DNA from: Croceibacterium mercuriale
GTDB lineage: Bacteria > Pseudomonadota > Alphaproteobacteria > Sphingomonadales > Sphingomonadaceae
Length of the DNA stretch: 64,000 bases
Reading direction: 5' to 3'
NCBI RefSeq assembly: GCF_000802385.1
Contig: NZ_JTDN01000001.1
Span: 1,619,501-1,683,500, forward strand
A program made the translations under genes and the position numbers. The notes under the pieces were generated by a model. It ran no database searches, had not been told where the DNA came from, and saw only the letters and a program-made list of their open reading frames with translations. Shown here piece after piece: positions 21,619 to 29,072 of this stretch; the stretch's first letter is position 1, and the number at the start of each line of letters is the position of its first letter.

Positions 21619-22907
21619 GGCAGGCGCAACTCCACCGAACGGGCATGGGCGGGCAGCCCTTCGGCATGGGCAAGGGCAATGGCGGCCGGACCGATGCGGC
21701 CCAGAGCCGCCGCATCGAGCGAGATGAAGCTGGTCCGCTTCATGAAATCGAGCACCGAGAGGCCGCTTGCAAAGCGGGCGCGGCGGCCGGTGGGCAGGAC
21801 GTGGTTGGGGCCGGCGACATAGTCCCCGACCGCTTCGGGCGTATGGCGCCCCAGGAACACGCTGCCGGCATGGCGCAGCAGTGCGAACAGCGCCTCCGGA
21901 TCGTCCACCGCCAGTTCCACATGCTCGGCCGCCAGCCGGTTGGCGAGCACCGGCGACTCTGCTGCAAGATCGCTGACCAGGATGATCACGCCATGCGCAT
22001 CCCAGCTTTCGCGGGCGGTCCGATGGGTCGTAAGCTGGGCGCATTGCACGTCCACCGCATCGGCCACCAGATCGGCGAAGGCGGCATCGTCGGTGATCAG
22101 GATCGACTGCGCGGCGGGATCATGCTCCGCCTGGCTGAGCAGGTCGGCGGCGATCCAGTCGGGATCGTTCCGCCCGTCGGCAATCACCAGGATCTCGGAC
22201 GGGCCGGCGACCATGTCGATGCCGACCACACCATAAAGCTGGCGCTTGGCCTCCGCCACATAGGCATTGCCGGGACCTACGACCGCATCGACCGGCGCGA
22301 TGCGCGCCGTGCCATAGGCCAGCGCACCGATCGCCTGCGCCCCGCCGACGCGCCACACCTCGTCCACGCCGGCCAGATGCGCCGCGGCGAGTACCAGCGG
22401 ATTGCTCTGCCCGTTGGGCGTGGGGGTGACCACGACCAGCCGCTCCACGCCCGCCACCTTGGCGGGAATGGCGTTCATCAGCAGGCTGGAAGGATAGGCC
22501 GCGCGGCCACCGGGCACGTACAGGCCGGCGGCATCGACCGCGCTCCACCGCGCGCCCAGCCGAACGCCAGCATCGTCAGTGAAATCGCGCTCCGCGGGCA
22601 ACTGGTCGCGGTGATAGGCGGTGATGCGGTCGGCGGCGAGTTCCAGCGCCTCGCGCAAGGTCGGATCAAGCGCCTCGAAGGCGGCGCGGCAATCTTCCGC
22701 CGGGATCCGCCAGTCGGTGTCGCTGGCGAGCGTGTGCCGGTCCAACCTCTGCGTGTAGTCGGCCAGCGCCGCGTCGCCGCGTGCCCGCACATCGTGCAGG
22801 ATGTCGGTCACGGCGCGAGCGACGTCGCCGTCACTCTCCCGCCGATCATCGACCAGCCGGGCAAAGCGGCGTTCGAAGTCGGCGTCGCTGGTGCGGAGGC
22901 GCAGCAT
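21615..22907 (-). CDS. hisD: Histidinol dehydrogenase
   Basis: 430-residue enzyme catalysing the last two oxidations of histidine synthesis, L-histidinol to L-histidine, with zinc and NAD+. Diagnostic stretches: GRAAYPSSLLMNAIPAKVAG, VDAVVGPGNAYVAEAKRQ, GPSEILVIAD, LLSQAEHDPAAQ with the metal-site Gln/His, and GPNHVLPTGRRARFASGL. Length is normal. It starts at the ATG at 22907, sharing one base with the hisG stop (TGATG), and overlaps nusB by 4 bases: tight translational coupling. Confidence 0.97.
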   Translation of the reverse strand: MLRLRTSDADFERRFARLVDDRRESDGDVARAVTDILHDVRARGDAALADYTQRLDRHTLASDTDWRIPAEDCRAAFEALDPTLREALELAADRITAYHRDQLPAERDFTDDAGVRLGARWSAVDAAGLYVPGGRAAYPSSLLMNAIPAKVAGVERLVVVTPTPNGQSNPLVLAAAHLAGVDEVWRVGGAQAIGALAYGTARIAPVDAVVGPGNAYVAEAKRQLYGVVGIDMVAGPSEILVIADGRNDPDWIAADLLSQAEHDPAAQSILITDDAAFADLVADAVDVQCAQLTTHRTARESWDAHGVIILVSDLAAESPVLANRLAAEHVELAVDDPEALFALLRHAGSVFLGRHTPEAVGDYVAGPNHVLPTGRRARFASGLSVLDFMKRTSFISLDAAALGRIGPAAIALAHAEGLPAHARSVELRLP

Positions 22908-23578
22908 CAGGCGGGCTCCACCACACGCGTCAGGGCACGGAAGCGATCCACCAGTCCCGCCACGCGGGGATCGGTCTTCAGCGCGGCGCGGTTGACGATC
23001 AGGCGGGCGGACACGTCCATGATGCGGTCGGTTTCCACCAGCCCGTTATCGGCCAACGTGCGGCCGCTGGACACCAGATCGACGATGCGGCCGCTGAGCC
23101 CCAGCGAAGGCGCCAGCTCCATCGCCCCGTTCAGCTTGACGCATTCGGCCTGGATACCGCGGCGTTCGAACCAGCGGCTGGCGATGTTGGGGTACTTGGT
23201 CGCGATCCGCAGATGGCTGGCACGGGCGGACAGGTCATCCACGCCGAGACCTCCACGTGGTTCCGCCACGGACAGGCGGCAGTGGCCGATGGCGAGATCG
23301 ACCGGCGCGTAGAGTTCGGAATAGTCGAACTCCTCGATGACGTCGGACCCGACAATGCCGGCCTGCGCCGCGCCGAACGCCACGAAGGTGGCGACGTCGA
23401 AGGCGCGCACGCGGATGATGCGGGTCGCCCCGTCATCGCTGGCGAAGCTGAGCGCGCGGTTGGCCTTGTCGTGGAACGCAGCCTCCGGAACGATGCCGGC
23501 GCGCGCCATCACGGGCAGCGCCTCTTCCAGGATGCGCCCCTTGGGCACGGCAAATGTCAGTGGTCGGGAATGGCCCAT
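22907..23578 (-). CDS. hisG: ATP phosphoribosyltransferase, short form
   Basis: First step of histidine synthesis: ATP + PRPP to phosphoribosyl-ATP. 223 residues from the ATG at 23578 ([21 protein letters not shown]). Motifs: [11 protein letters not shown], the PRPP-binding loop in [18 protein letters not shown]. The protein ends shortly after this catalytic core, so it lacks the C-terminal regulatory domain of long-form HisG. Short forms are known to need HisZ as regulatory partner; no hisZ is in the window. Heads the hisG-hisD-nusB-thiL run. Confidence 0.95.
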   Translation of the reverse strand: MGHSRPLTFAVPKGRILEEALPVMARAGIVPEAAFHDKANRALSFASDDGATRIIRVRAFDVATFVAFGAAQAGIVGSDVIEEFDYSELYAPVDLAIGHCRLSVAEPRGGLGVDDLSARASHLRIATKYPNIASRWFERRGIQAECVKLNGAMELAPSLGLSGRIVDLVSSGRTLADNGLVETDRIMDVSARLIVNRAALKTDPRVAGLVDRFRALTRVVEPA

Positions 23579-23643
23579 GGCGGGGCCGCACATAAGGGCG
23601 GCCGGGGCAAAGGGCAATCGGGCGGCGGACCACAAGGAGGGGG

Positions 23644-24156
23644 TTACACGGAACGACGGATCTGTCGCCGCACGTCCAGCCAGGCGAACGGGTCGTCCGG
23701 AAAGCCCGGCAGGAGGTCGCCAAGCGCCCGGTCGAGCCGGCCGATCACGCCCAACAGTCTGGAATCATCAGGCTTTCTCCAGATCGTGCGCGCCCGGCCG
23801 CGATGAAGCGCAATGTGGAACGCGCCCTGGAGCGCCAACGCGCGCGCCTCGACCGGTGTGAACTTCCACCGCGGCTGCCGTGTCCCCCGCACCGCGGTGT
23901 CCCATGCAGCGCAAAATGAGCCGGCACCAGGATGCTTGCGCAGCCGGTAGGCGGACTCGCGGGTCATGCCGAGCAGCTGTGCGGCCTTCCGTACGCAGGC
24001 GCTCTCGGCCAGCAAGGCGATGAAGCGTGCCTGCCGCGCAGGGGTCCAGCCGTCCTTGCGCGTGCGCAGCGGAACGGGAAGAAATGGCGGCAGCTTGAGG
24101 TAGGCAGCCCACCGCCTGTGGCGAGGGCGTTTGCTGGAGTTGCGGCGGTTGCTCAT
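23644..24156 (-). CDS. Putative helix-turn-helix protein
   Basis: 170 residues, no named family. Starts at the ATG at 24156 with a very basic N-terminus ([16 protein letters not shown]). Residues about 38-75 read as a DNA-binding helix-turn-helix of the transposase/terminase-small-subunit style ([20 protein letters not shown]), followed by [24 protein letters not shown]. Similar small HTH proteins are frequent in sphingomonads, but function is not known to me. It is on the same strand as hisG with a 65 bp gap, so it could be the first gene of that transcript or an independent regulator. Confidence 0.7.
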   Translation of the reverse strand: MSNRRNSSKRPRHRRWAAYLKLPPFLPVPLRTRKDGWTPARQARFIALLAESACVRKAAQLLGMTRESAYRLRKHPGAGSFCAAWDTAVRGTRQPRWKFTPVEARALALQGAFHIALHRGRARTIWRKPDDSRLLGVIGRLDRALGDLLPGFPDDPFAWLDVRRQIRRSV

Positions 24157-24256
24157 ACCGAAGCGCGTAGGCGCGGGAAGCGGATGTAGGAAAACGCTTT
24201 GGCTGTGCCGGTGCCGTTCAGGCCTCGCGACCGGTTCAGCCTTCGACAGCAGACAC

Positions 24257-24296
24257 GGCAAGGCCCCCTGCCACCATAGTGGAAGGAGGCCTTGCC
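24257..24296 (-). terminator. Stem-loop after the Pro/Thr-rich gene
   Basis: Nine-base perfect arms GGCAAGGCC (24257-24265) and GGCCTTGCC (24288-24296) with a 22-base loop that has some further pairing. It lies 18 bp beyond the stop of the minus-strand gene at 24315 and before the oppositely ordered HTH gene start. No clear U-run follows, so it may be a weak or Rho-assisted terminator. Confidence 0.5.
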
Positions 24297-24314
24297 TGCG
24301 AATTCATCAATGGG

Positions 24315-24692
24315 TCAGAGCGTCGGCGGGCGGGTCGCATCCGGCTCCGGGCTCGTCGACAGGCCATTCTCGCCCATCGGATCGGCTGTGGTCCCGTCCA
24401 TCGTATCATCTGTCGTCATGCTGTCATCCGGCATAGGCGCTTCGGGCGTCGGCGTCGTGGGAGACGTCGGTGCGGGCGTCGGCTCCATCGGCTGGGTCGT
24501 GGTCGGACCACGCGGGTCGAGCGGATCGGTCGGCGCCATCGGATCGGTCGGCGCCATCGGATCGGTCGGCGCCATCGGATCGGTCGGCTGCGGGGCAGTC
24601 TGCTGCGTCGTCGTCGTGTCCTGGGCCTGGGCAACGCCGCCCAGACCAACCATCATCGTAGCGGCGAGCAGACTATTGAGAGCAATCTTCAT
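24315..24692 (-). CDS. Secreted Pro/Thr-rich protein with TDPMAP repeats
   Basis: 125 residues. Signal peptide after the ATG at 24692 (MKIALNSLLAATMMVGLGGVAQAQ), with AGGAG well placed upstream. The mature part has almost no hydrophobic core: Thr, Pro, Asp, Met dominate, with three exact TDPMAP units in a row and then TDPLDP, followed by Pro-Thr tracts. Likely an intrinsically disordered periplasmic or surface protein; no family recognised. The repeats are coded by an 18-bp DNA tandem repeat. Preceded by about 330 bp of non-coding DNA and followed by a stem-loop. Confidence 0.75.
   Translation of the reverse strand: MKIALNSLLAATMMVGLGGVAQAQDTTTTQQTAPQPTDPMAPTDPMAPTDPMAPTDPLDPRGPTTTQPMEPTPAPTSPTTPTPEAPMPDDSMTTDDTMDGTTADPMGENGLSTSPEPDATRPPTL
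24523..24591. repeat. 18-bp in-frame tandem repeat
   Basis: Unit GGATCGGTCGGCGCCATC occurs three times exactly (24523-24540, 24541-24558, 24559-24576), then a fourth copy matches for its first 12 bases. It encodes the TDPMAP repeats on the minus strand. Exact nucleotide identity indicates recent expansion and likely copy-number variation between strains. Confidence 0.95.
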
Positions 24693-25020
24693 TTCGTAAA
24701 ACTCCTGAGTGGCACTGTATGTCGACTGGACGCACGACCTGCCGCGAAGGTCCCCGAAATGCGGCGAGATGATGGCACTGCTCGTTGAGAAGAAATTGTT
24801 TATCTGACGTTCAGCAAGTATTTCAGACGAACGGAAGCGGGTGAGATCTTTTTGATATGCCTCGAGCAACAATAAGCATGCCTGTCCTAGTGCAACAGGA
24901 AACTTCCCGCCGTGCGGACTTTCTCAATGGCCCCCTTTGGTCGCGACATAGTATCCAGAGAGCGAAGGAATGGTGACGAAGCCTTCCTAGACCGCTCAGG
25001 TTGCCCAGCCCGGTCTTGGC
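24693..25020. other. Intergenic region, no gene seen
   Basis: About 330 bp between the start of the TDPMAP-repeat gene and the end of the radical SAM gene, both on the minus strand. It is less GC-rich than its surroundings (for example around 24780-24870) and must hold the promoter of the repeat-protein gene. No convincing coding frame, RNA gene or palindrome was seen. Confidence 0.6.
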
Positions 25021-26118
25021 TTACGTCCAGTACAGGATGCGCCCGGCCGGCAGTTCCTGCGCAATCCGCTCCTCGAAGAAGCGGCGGAGTTCCCGCATGG
25101 TAGCCGTGTCGTAGACCTGCTTCTCGCTGCCGAACTTCGTACGCTTGGTGACCCGGTTCGTTTCGGTCATGTCGAGCGAGGAGCCGGGATACCAGCTGGT
25201 GAGCACGGCCTTCGAGCCGGGCGTGTAACGATGCGTGATCAGCTCGACAGTCAGGTCCAGTCCGGCAATGTCTGCCAGCGCGGTGGCGGCGTCGCCGATC
25301 AGGGTGGCGTAGGCGTCCTGCCAGCCGGGCGCGGCGATGATCGGAGCGATCGTCAGCCCCACCGGGTAACCGGCACGGGCCATGGCCGCCAGTGCCGCGA
25401 GGCGCTGCGCCACCGGCGAGGTGCCGCCTTCGAAGCGGGCAAAGGCGGCGGGGTTGATCGAGGCGCGCATTCGCGTGCGGCCGGCATGGTCCAGCGCCAG
25501 CAGCGGCGCCACATCGGCGAACTTGGTGGTGAAGCGCAGCTGGGCATCGGCCTGCCAGCGGCCGAACCAGGCGATCGTGGCGGACAGCGATCCGGTCAGC
25601 GGCTCCAGCGCCAGCGGATCGGTGTAGCAGGACGCCTCGAAGGTGGTGCCTTCCGCCACGCGCGCTTCGTTGCGCGAGGTGATGGTGCCCTGCCCCAGAT
25701 AGGCCGGCAGCCCGTCCAGGATCTCCTCCAGATTGGCATAAACGCGGGTGATCGGCGGCCCCTTGAGGGAGCCGGCGAGATAGCAGTAGCTGCAATGCGC
25801 CGGACACCCTTCCGCCAGGTCCACGCGCCAGTCCGCACTGGGGGCAATCGGTTGCAGGCGGCGCTTGGACGGTGGCGCGACGGTAAGCGCCAGCGTGGCC
25901 TTCGCCTGCGCGTAGGCCCGGCGGGGATCGTCAGGCAGGTCCAGCCTCAACCGGTCGCCCGGGAGTTCCACCACCTCCACGCCCATGGCAGTGGCGCGCT
26001 CCACGATGGTGCGGCCATGGGCGAAGGTCAGCGCAGCGCGGGTGGCGAGCAGGCGACGCGGGCGCCATACGGAGAGCGGGCGAGACGATGAACGCGACGG
26101 GGTGGGTGCGGACTGCAT
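25021..26118 (-). CDS. SPL-family radical SAM protein
   Basis: 365 residues. Resembles spore photoproduct lyase-like radical SAM proteins: the CxxxCxxC cluster motif is present as CPAHCSYCYL (about residues 105-112), followed by a TIM-barrel-like body (TFEASCYTDPLALEPLTG, LRFTTKFADVAPLLAL, GLTIAPIIAAPGWQDAY) and the end typical for the group (TKFGSEKQVYDTATMRELRRFF). True SPL repairs UV spore photoproduct in endospores; this lineage does not sporulate, so the substrate is unknown and DNA photoproduct repair is only one possibility. Stands alone, 52 bp after the aminotransferase stop on the same strand is its start side. Confidence 0.82.
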   Translation of the reverse strand: MQSAPTPSRSSSRPLSVWRPRRLLATRAALTFAHGRTIVERATAMGVEVVELPGDRLRLDLPDDPRRAYAQAKATLALTVAPPSKRRLQPIAPSADWRVDLAEGCPAHCSYCYLAGSLKGPPITRVYANLEEILDGLPAYLGQGTITSRNEARVAEGTTFEASCYTDPLALEPLTGSLSATIAWFGRWQADAQLRFTTKFADVAPLLALDHAGRTRMRASINPAAFARFEGGTSPVAQRLAALAAMARAGYPVGLTIAPIIAAPGWQDAYATLIGDAATALADIAGLDLTVELITHRYTPGSKAVLTSWYPGSSLDMTETNRVTKRTKFGSEKQVYDTATMRELRRFFEERIAQELPAGRILYWT

Positions 26119-26170
26119 GGATCATGCAACGAGCACCCGCCCCATTCGGGTTCACATGGTTGGCCTCAGC

Positions 26171-27325
26171 TCAGGCGAGCACCTTGTCCACCGCCGCGCT
26201 GAAGGCGGCCATGTCCTGCGCCGACCCGATCGTGACGCGCGAGACGTTGGGCCAGATCGGCCAGGAGCGGCCAATCTGCACATTCTCGGCCAGCAGCGCC
26301 TTCTGGATGTCGGCCGCGGGGCCACGCTTCCAGTCGATCATGATCATGTTGGCTTCGGAGCCGCCATGGACCTCGACATCGTGGCGCGCCAGGCTGGCAA
26401 TGGTCTGTTCGCGGTTGGCAATCATCTCTGCGCGGCGGGCGGCGATCCGGTCGGCCAGCGGGTAGGCAGCGGTGCCGCAGGCCAGCGCCGTGATCGGCAG
26501 CGTGCCGGACACCTGCCGCCCGTCATAGCGCATCATGCGGTCGTGCAGCGCGGGTGCGGCGAAGGTCAGGCCCAGGCGGATGCCGGCCATGCCGAACAGC
26601 TTGGAGAAGGTGCGCATGACCACGACGTCGTCCCGCGTGGCGGCGAGCTGCGCGGCGCTCGGCGCTTCGGAGAAGTGCAGATAGGCCTCGTCCACCAGCA
26701 CGACCGAGTCGGCCGGCTTGTTGGCCACCAGCCATTCGATATCCGCCAGCGGCGTCACCGTGCCGGTCGGGTTGTTGGGCGTGCAGATATAGTACAGGCC
26801 GGCCTGCGGATTGGCGGCCAGCATGGCGCGCACGTCCAGCCCCTTGCCCGGTTGCAGCGGCACCTTGGCCAGCGGCGCCTCCAGCCAGGCAGCGGCGCGC
26901 CAGGCCGATTCGAAGGTCGGATCGGCGGTGACGAGCCCGCGCGTCGGCGAGCAGAACGAGATCACGGAGCGGACCAGCGGATCGCCGGAGCCCGGCCACG
27001 GCAGGATGCGGTCTTCCGGCACGCCGTCGACCTGAGACACGGTCCGCAGCAGCATGCCGCGCTGATCGTCGGGATCGTAGCGATTGCCTTCGCCGACGAT
27101 ACGCCCCGCCGCAGCGACCGCTTCCGGGAAGGGGCCGGTCCAGCATTCGTTTGCGCCGATGCGCACCGCGCCGGCGATGCCGCGTGCGGCCTGGCTCTGC
27201 GCCTGGGCCTGACCGGCGACCTGCGCCAGCACCGCGCCGCCACCGACCAGCGCGGCGATGCGGCCGAGCTGCCGCCGTGAATAGCCACGGCCCAGCAGAT
27301 CTTCGCGTGCGTCCTGTTCCATCAT
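26171..27325 (-). CDS. Tat-exported HisC-like PLP aminotransferase
   Basis: 384 residues, fold type I aminotransferase closest to histidinol-phosphate/aromatic aminotransferases. The PLP lysine lies in TFSKLFGMAGIRLG, with YICTPNNPTGT and VLVDEAYLHFSE as cofactor motifs and a C-terminal Arg region (PNVSRVTIG). Unusually it begins with a twin-arginine signal: YSRRQLGRIAALVGGGAVLAQVAG followed by AQAQ, so the folded holoenzyme is probably exported to the periplasm. Two adjacent ATGs (27325, 27322) are possible. Divergent from the TauE-type transporter; an Lrp regulator is close. Substrate unknown. Known as a family in sphingomonads only by annotation. Confidence 0.85.
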   Translation of the reverse strand: MMEQDAREDLLGRGYSRRQLGRIAALVGGGAVLAQVAGQAQAQSQAARGIAGAVRIGANECWTGPFPEAVAAAGRIVGEGNRYDPDDQRGMLLRTVSQVDGVPEDRILPWPGSGDPLVRSVISFCSPTRGLVTADPTFESAWRAAAWLEAPLAKVPLQPGKGLDVRAMLAANPQAGLYYICTPNNPTGTVTPLADIEWLVANKPADSVVLVDEAYLHFSEAPSAAQLAATRDDVVVMRTFSKLFGMAGIRLGLTFAAPALHDRMMRYDGRQVSGTLPITALACGTAAYPLADRIAARRAEMIANREQTIASLARHDVEVHGGSEANMIMIDWKRGPAADIQKALLAENVQIGRSWPIWPNVSRVTIGSAQDMAAFSAAVDKVLA

Positions 27326-27608
27326 CTCGATAAACCCCCGATTTTGCCACCACTGGGTCAGGCACAGGCCGGCTGCCGTGCAGGCAGGCCGCTGCCGCTG
27401 GCCCCTCGCCTCGTTGTCCCATTACCGCATTGCAGCGTCAAACACTTTTAGCAACGAAGGCTGGTTTGAACGCATGATTCTTCTGGTTTTACCCTCTTGT
27501 TCAGATTGAACATTGCAACTAACGAGGGATCGGCGACGGCATCCGGGGGTGACACGGAAGATGCGCGCGCTGCGGGAGCGGACCTTTGGAACAGACAGGG
27601 GTTGTGCA

Positions 27609-28421
27609 ATGATCGATATCATCGTGCCGGCATTGGGCCTGCTGGCGGCAGGGCTGGTCGCGGGGTTTGCCGCCGGGCTGTTCGGCATCGGGGGCGGCTT
27701 CGTGGTGGTGCCGGCATTGCTGATCGTGCTGCCGCTGCTGGGGGGCGACCCGCACCATCTGGCGCATGTGGCGATCGGCACCAGTGCGGCGACGATCATC
27801 GTCACCTCCCTACGCTCCCTCAGCGCGCATGCTCGCCGCGGCGCGGTCGAGTTCGAGATCCTGCGCGGGTGGGCCTTGTGGATCGTGCTGGGCTGCGGCG
27901 CGGGCGTGCTGCTGGCGGATCATGTGGACGGGCGCCTGCTGACGCTGATCTTCGGTACCGGCGTGGCGCTGATGTCCGTCAACTTCCTGGTGCCGCAGCT
28001 GAGCGACAAGGTCGTATCGAGCGACATGCCGGGTGGTCCGGTGCGGATCGCCTTCGCCACGGGCCTGGGCGCCTTCTCCAGCCTGCTGGGAATCGGTGGC
28101 GGCACGCTGGCGATCATGATGATGACGCTGTGCGGGCGCACCATCCACCGCGCGATCGCCACCGCCAGCGGCGTGGGCGCGCTGATCGCGGTGCCGACCA
28201 CCATCGGCTTCGTCGCCATCGGCCTCAGCCAGCACGGCCTGCCGTGGGGATCGCTGGGCTATGTCAACCTGCCGGCGACGGCTGCGGTGGCGGCCATGTC
28301 GATCCTGACCGCGCCCCTGGGCGTGGCCGCGGCGCACAGCCTGCCGAGCCGGCCGCTGAAGTTCGTGTTCGGGCTGTACCTGCTGTTCGTGGCGGCGGTG
28401 ATGTTCAGCCGCAGCATGTAG
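27609..28421 (+). CDS. TauE/SafE family (TSUP) anion exporter
   Basis: 270-residue inner-membrane protein of the TSUP family, members of which export sulfite, sulfoacetate or related organic anions. About eight hydrophobic helices; the two glycine-rich repeats expected of the family are visible, GFAAGLFGIGGGFVVVPAL near the N-terminus and SSLLGIGGGTLAIMMM in the second half. The ATG at 27609 is chosen: it follows CAGGGG and begins the first helix directly. Followed 77 bp later by an Lrp-type regulator on the same strand, which could control it. Confidence 0.9.
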   Translation: MIDIIVPALGLLAAGLVAGFAAGLFGIGGGFVVVPALLIVLPLLGGDPHHLAHVAIGTSAATIIVTSLRSLSAHARRGAVEFEILRGWALWIVLGCGAGVLLADHVDGRLLTLIFGTGVALMSVNFLVPQLSDKVVSSDMPGGPVRIAFATGLGAFSSLLGIGGGTLAIMMMTLCGRTIHRAIATASGVGALIAVPTTIGFVAIGLSQHGLPWGSLGYVNLPATAAVAAMSILTAPLGVAAAHSLPSRPLKFVFGLYLLFVAAVMFSRSM

Positions 28422-28498
28422 CAGAAGCCCCGGTCCGCGCCCGGACGGACCGCACCATCCGGCTGGAATCCTTCGATCGCCTAGCCTATGGCCGGGCG

Positions 28499-29014
28499 AT
28501 GAAGCTTAGCACGGTCAGCAACATCGCACTCGACGACGCCGATCTGAAGATCCTGGACGTCCTGCAGGCGGATGGCTCCCTGTCCATTGCCGCCGTGGCG
28601 GAACGCACCGGCCTGTCGCAGAACGGCTGCTGGCGGCGCATCCGCCGGCTGGAGGAAGAAGGCGTCATCAGCGCGCGCGTCACGCTGCTGAACCCCAAGA
28701 AGGTGGGACTGAACCTGACCGTCTTCATCCATGTGAAGGCGAGCGAACATTCGGAGGAATGGTTCGACGCGTTCTACGCCACGGTCGCCGCGATGCCCGA
28801 GGTGGTCGAGTTCTACCGCATGGCGGGCGAGGTGGATTACCTGATCAAGCTGATCGTCGCCGACATCGCCGCCTACGATTCGGTCTACAAGCGGCTGATC
28901 AAGGCGGTGAAGATCGTCAACGTCACCAGCACCTTCGCCGTGGAGGTGCTGAAGCTGACCACTGCGCTGCCGCTGGCGCAGCGGGCGCTGCCGGACGCCG
29001 CGAGCGCCGCCTGA
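28499..29014 (+). CDS. Lrp/AsnC family transcriptional regulator
   Basis: 171 residues. N-terminal winged HTH (ALDDADLKILDVLQADG, AAVAERTGLSQNGCWRRIRRLEEEGVI in part: AERTGLSQNGCWRRI) and C-terminal RAM ligand domain (FYRMAGEVDYLIKLIVADI). Members sense amino acids and control their transport and metabolism. The ATG at 28499 gives the family's normal start (MKLSTVSNIALDDADLK). Neighbours are a TauE/SafE transporter upstream and, divergent from that, an exported aminotransferase, so amino-acid-linked control of these is an inference. Confidence 0.93.
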   Translation: MKLSTVSNIALDDADLKILDVLQADGSLSIAAVAERTGLSQNGCWRRIRRLEEEGVISARVTLLNPKKVGLNLTVFIHVKASEHSEEWFDAFYATVAAMPEVVEFYRMAGEVDYLIKLIVADIAAYDSVYKRLIKAVKIVNVTSTFAVEVLKLTTALPLAQRALPDAASAA

Positions 29015-29023
29015 CACAGAAAA

Positions 29024-29045
29024 GGGCGGAGCCGCGCGGCCCCGC
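29024..29045. terminator. Possible bidirectional terminator between convergent genes
   Basis: Arms GCGGAGCC (29026-29033) and GGCCCCGC (29038-29045) with a GCGC loop and one mismatch. Read on the minus strand, the stem is followed by CCTTTTCTGTG, a short T-run suited to ending the TonB-receptor transcript; it also lies just after the lrp stop. Confidence 0.4.
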
Positions 29046-29072
29046 ACTTCCCTGTTTCACGCTGGTGCCAGT

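Noticed and set aside
24523-24591. Possible CRISPR-like direct repeat
   Set aside because: Units are contiguous with no spacers, 18 bp long and in frame inside a coding gene.
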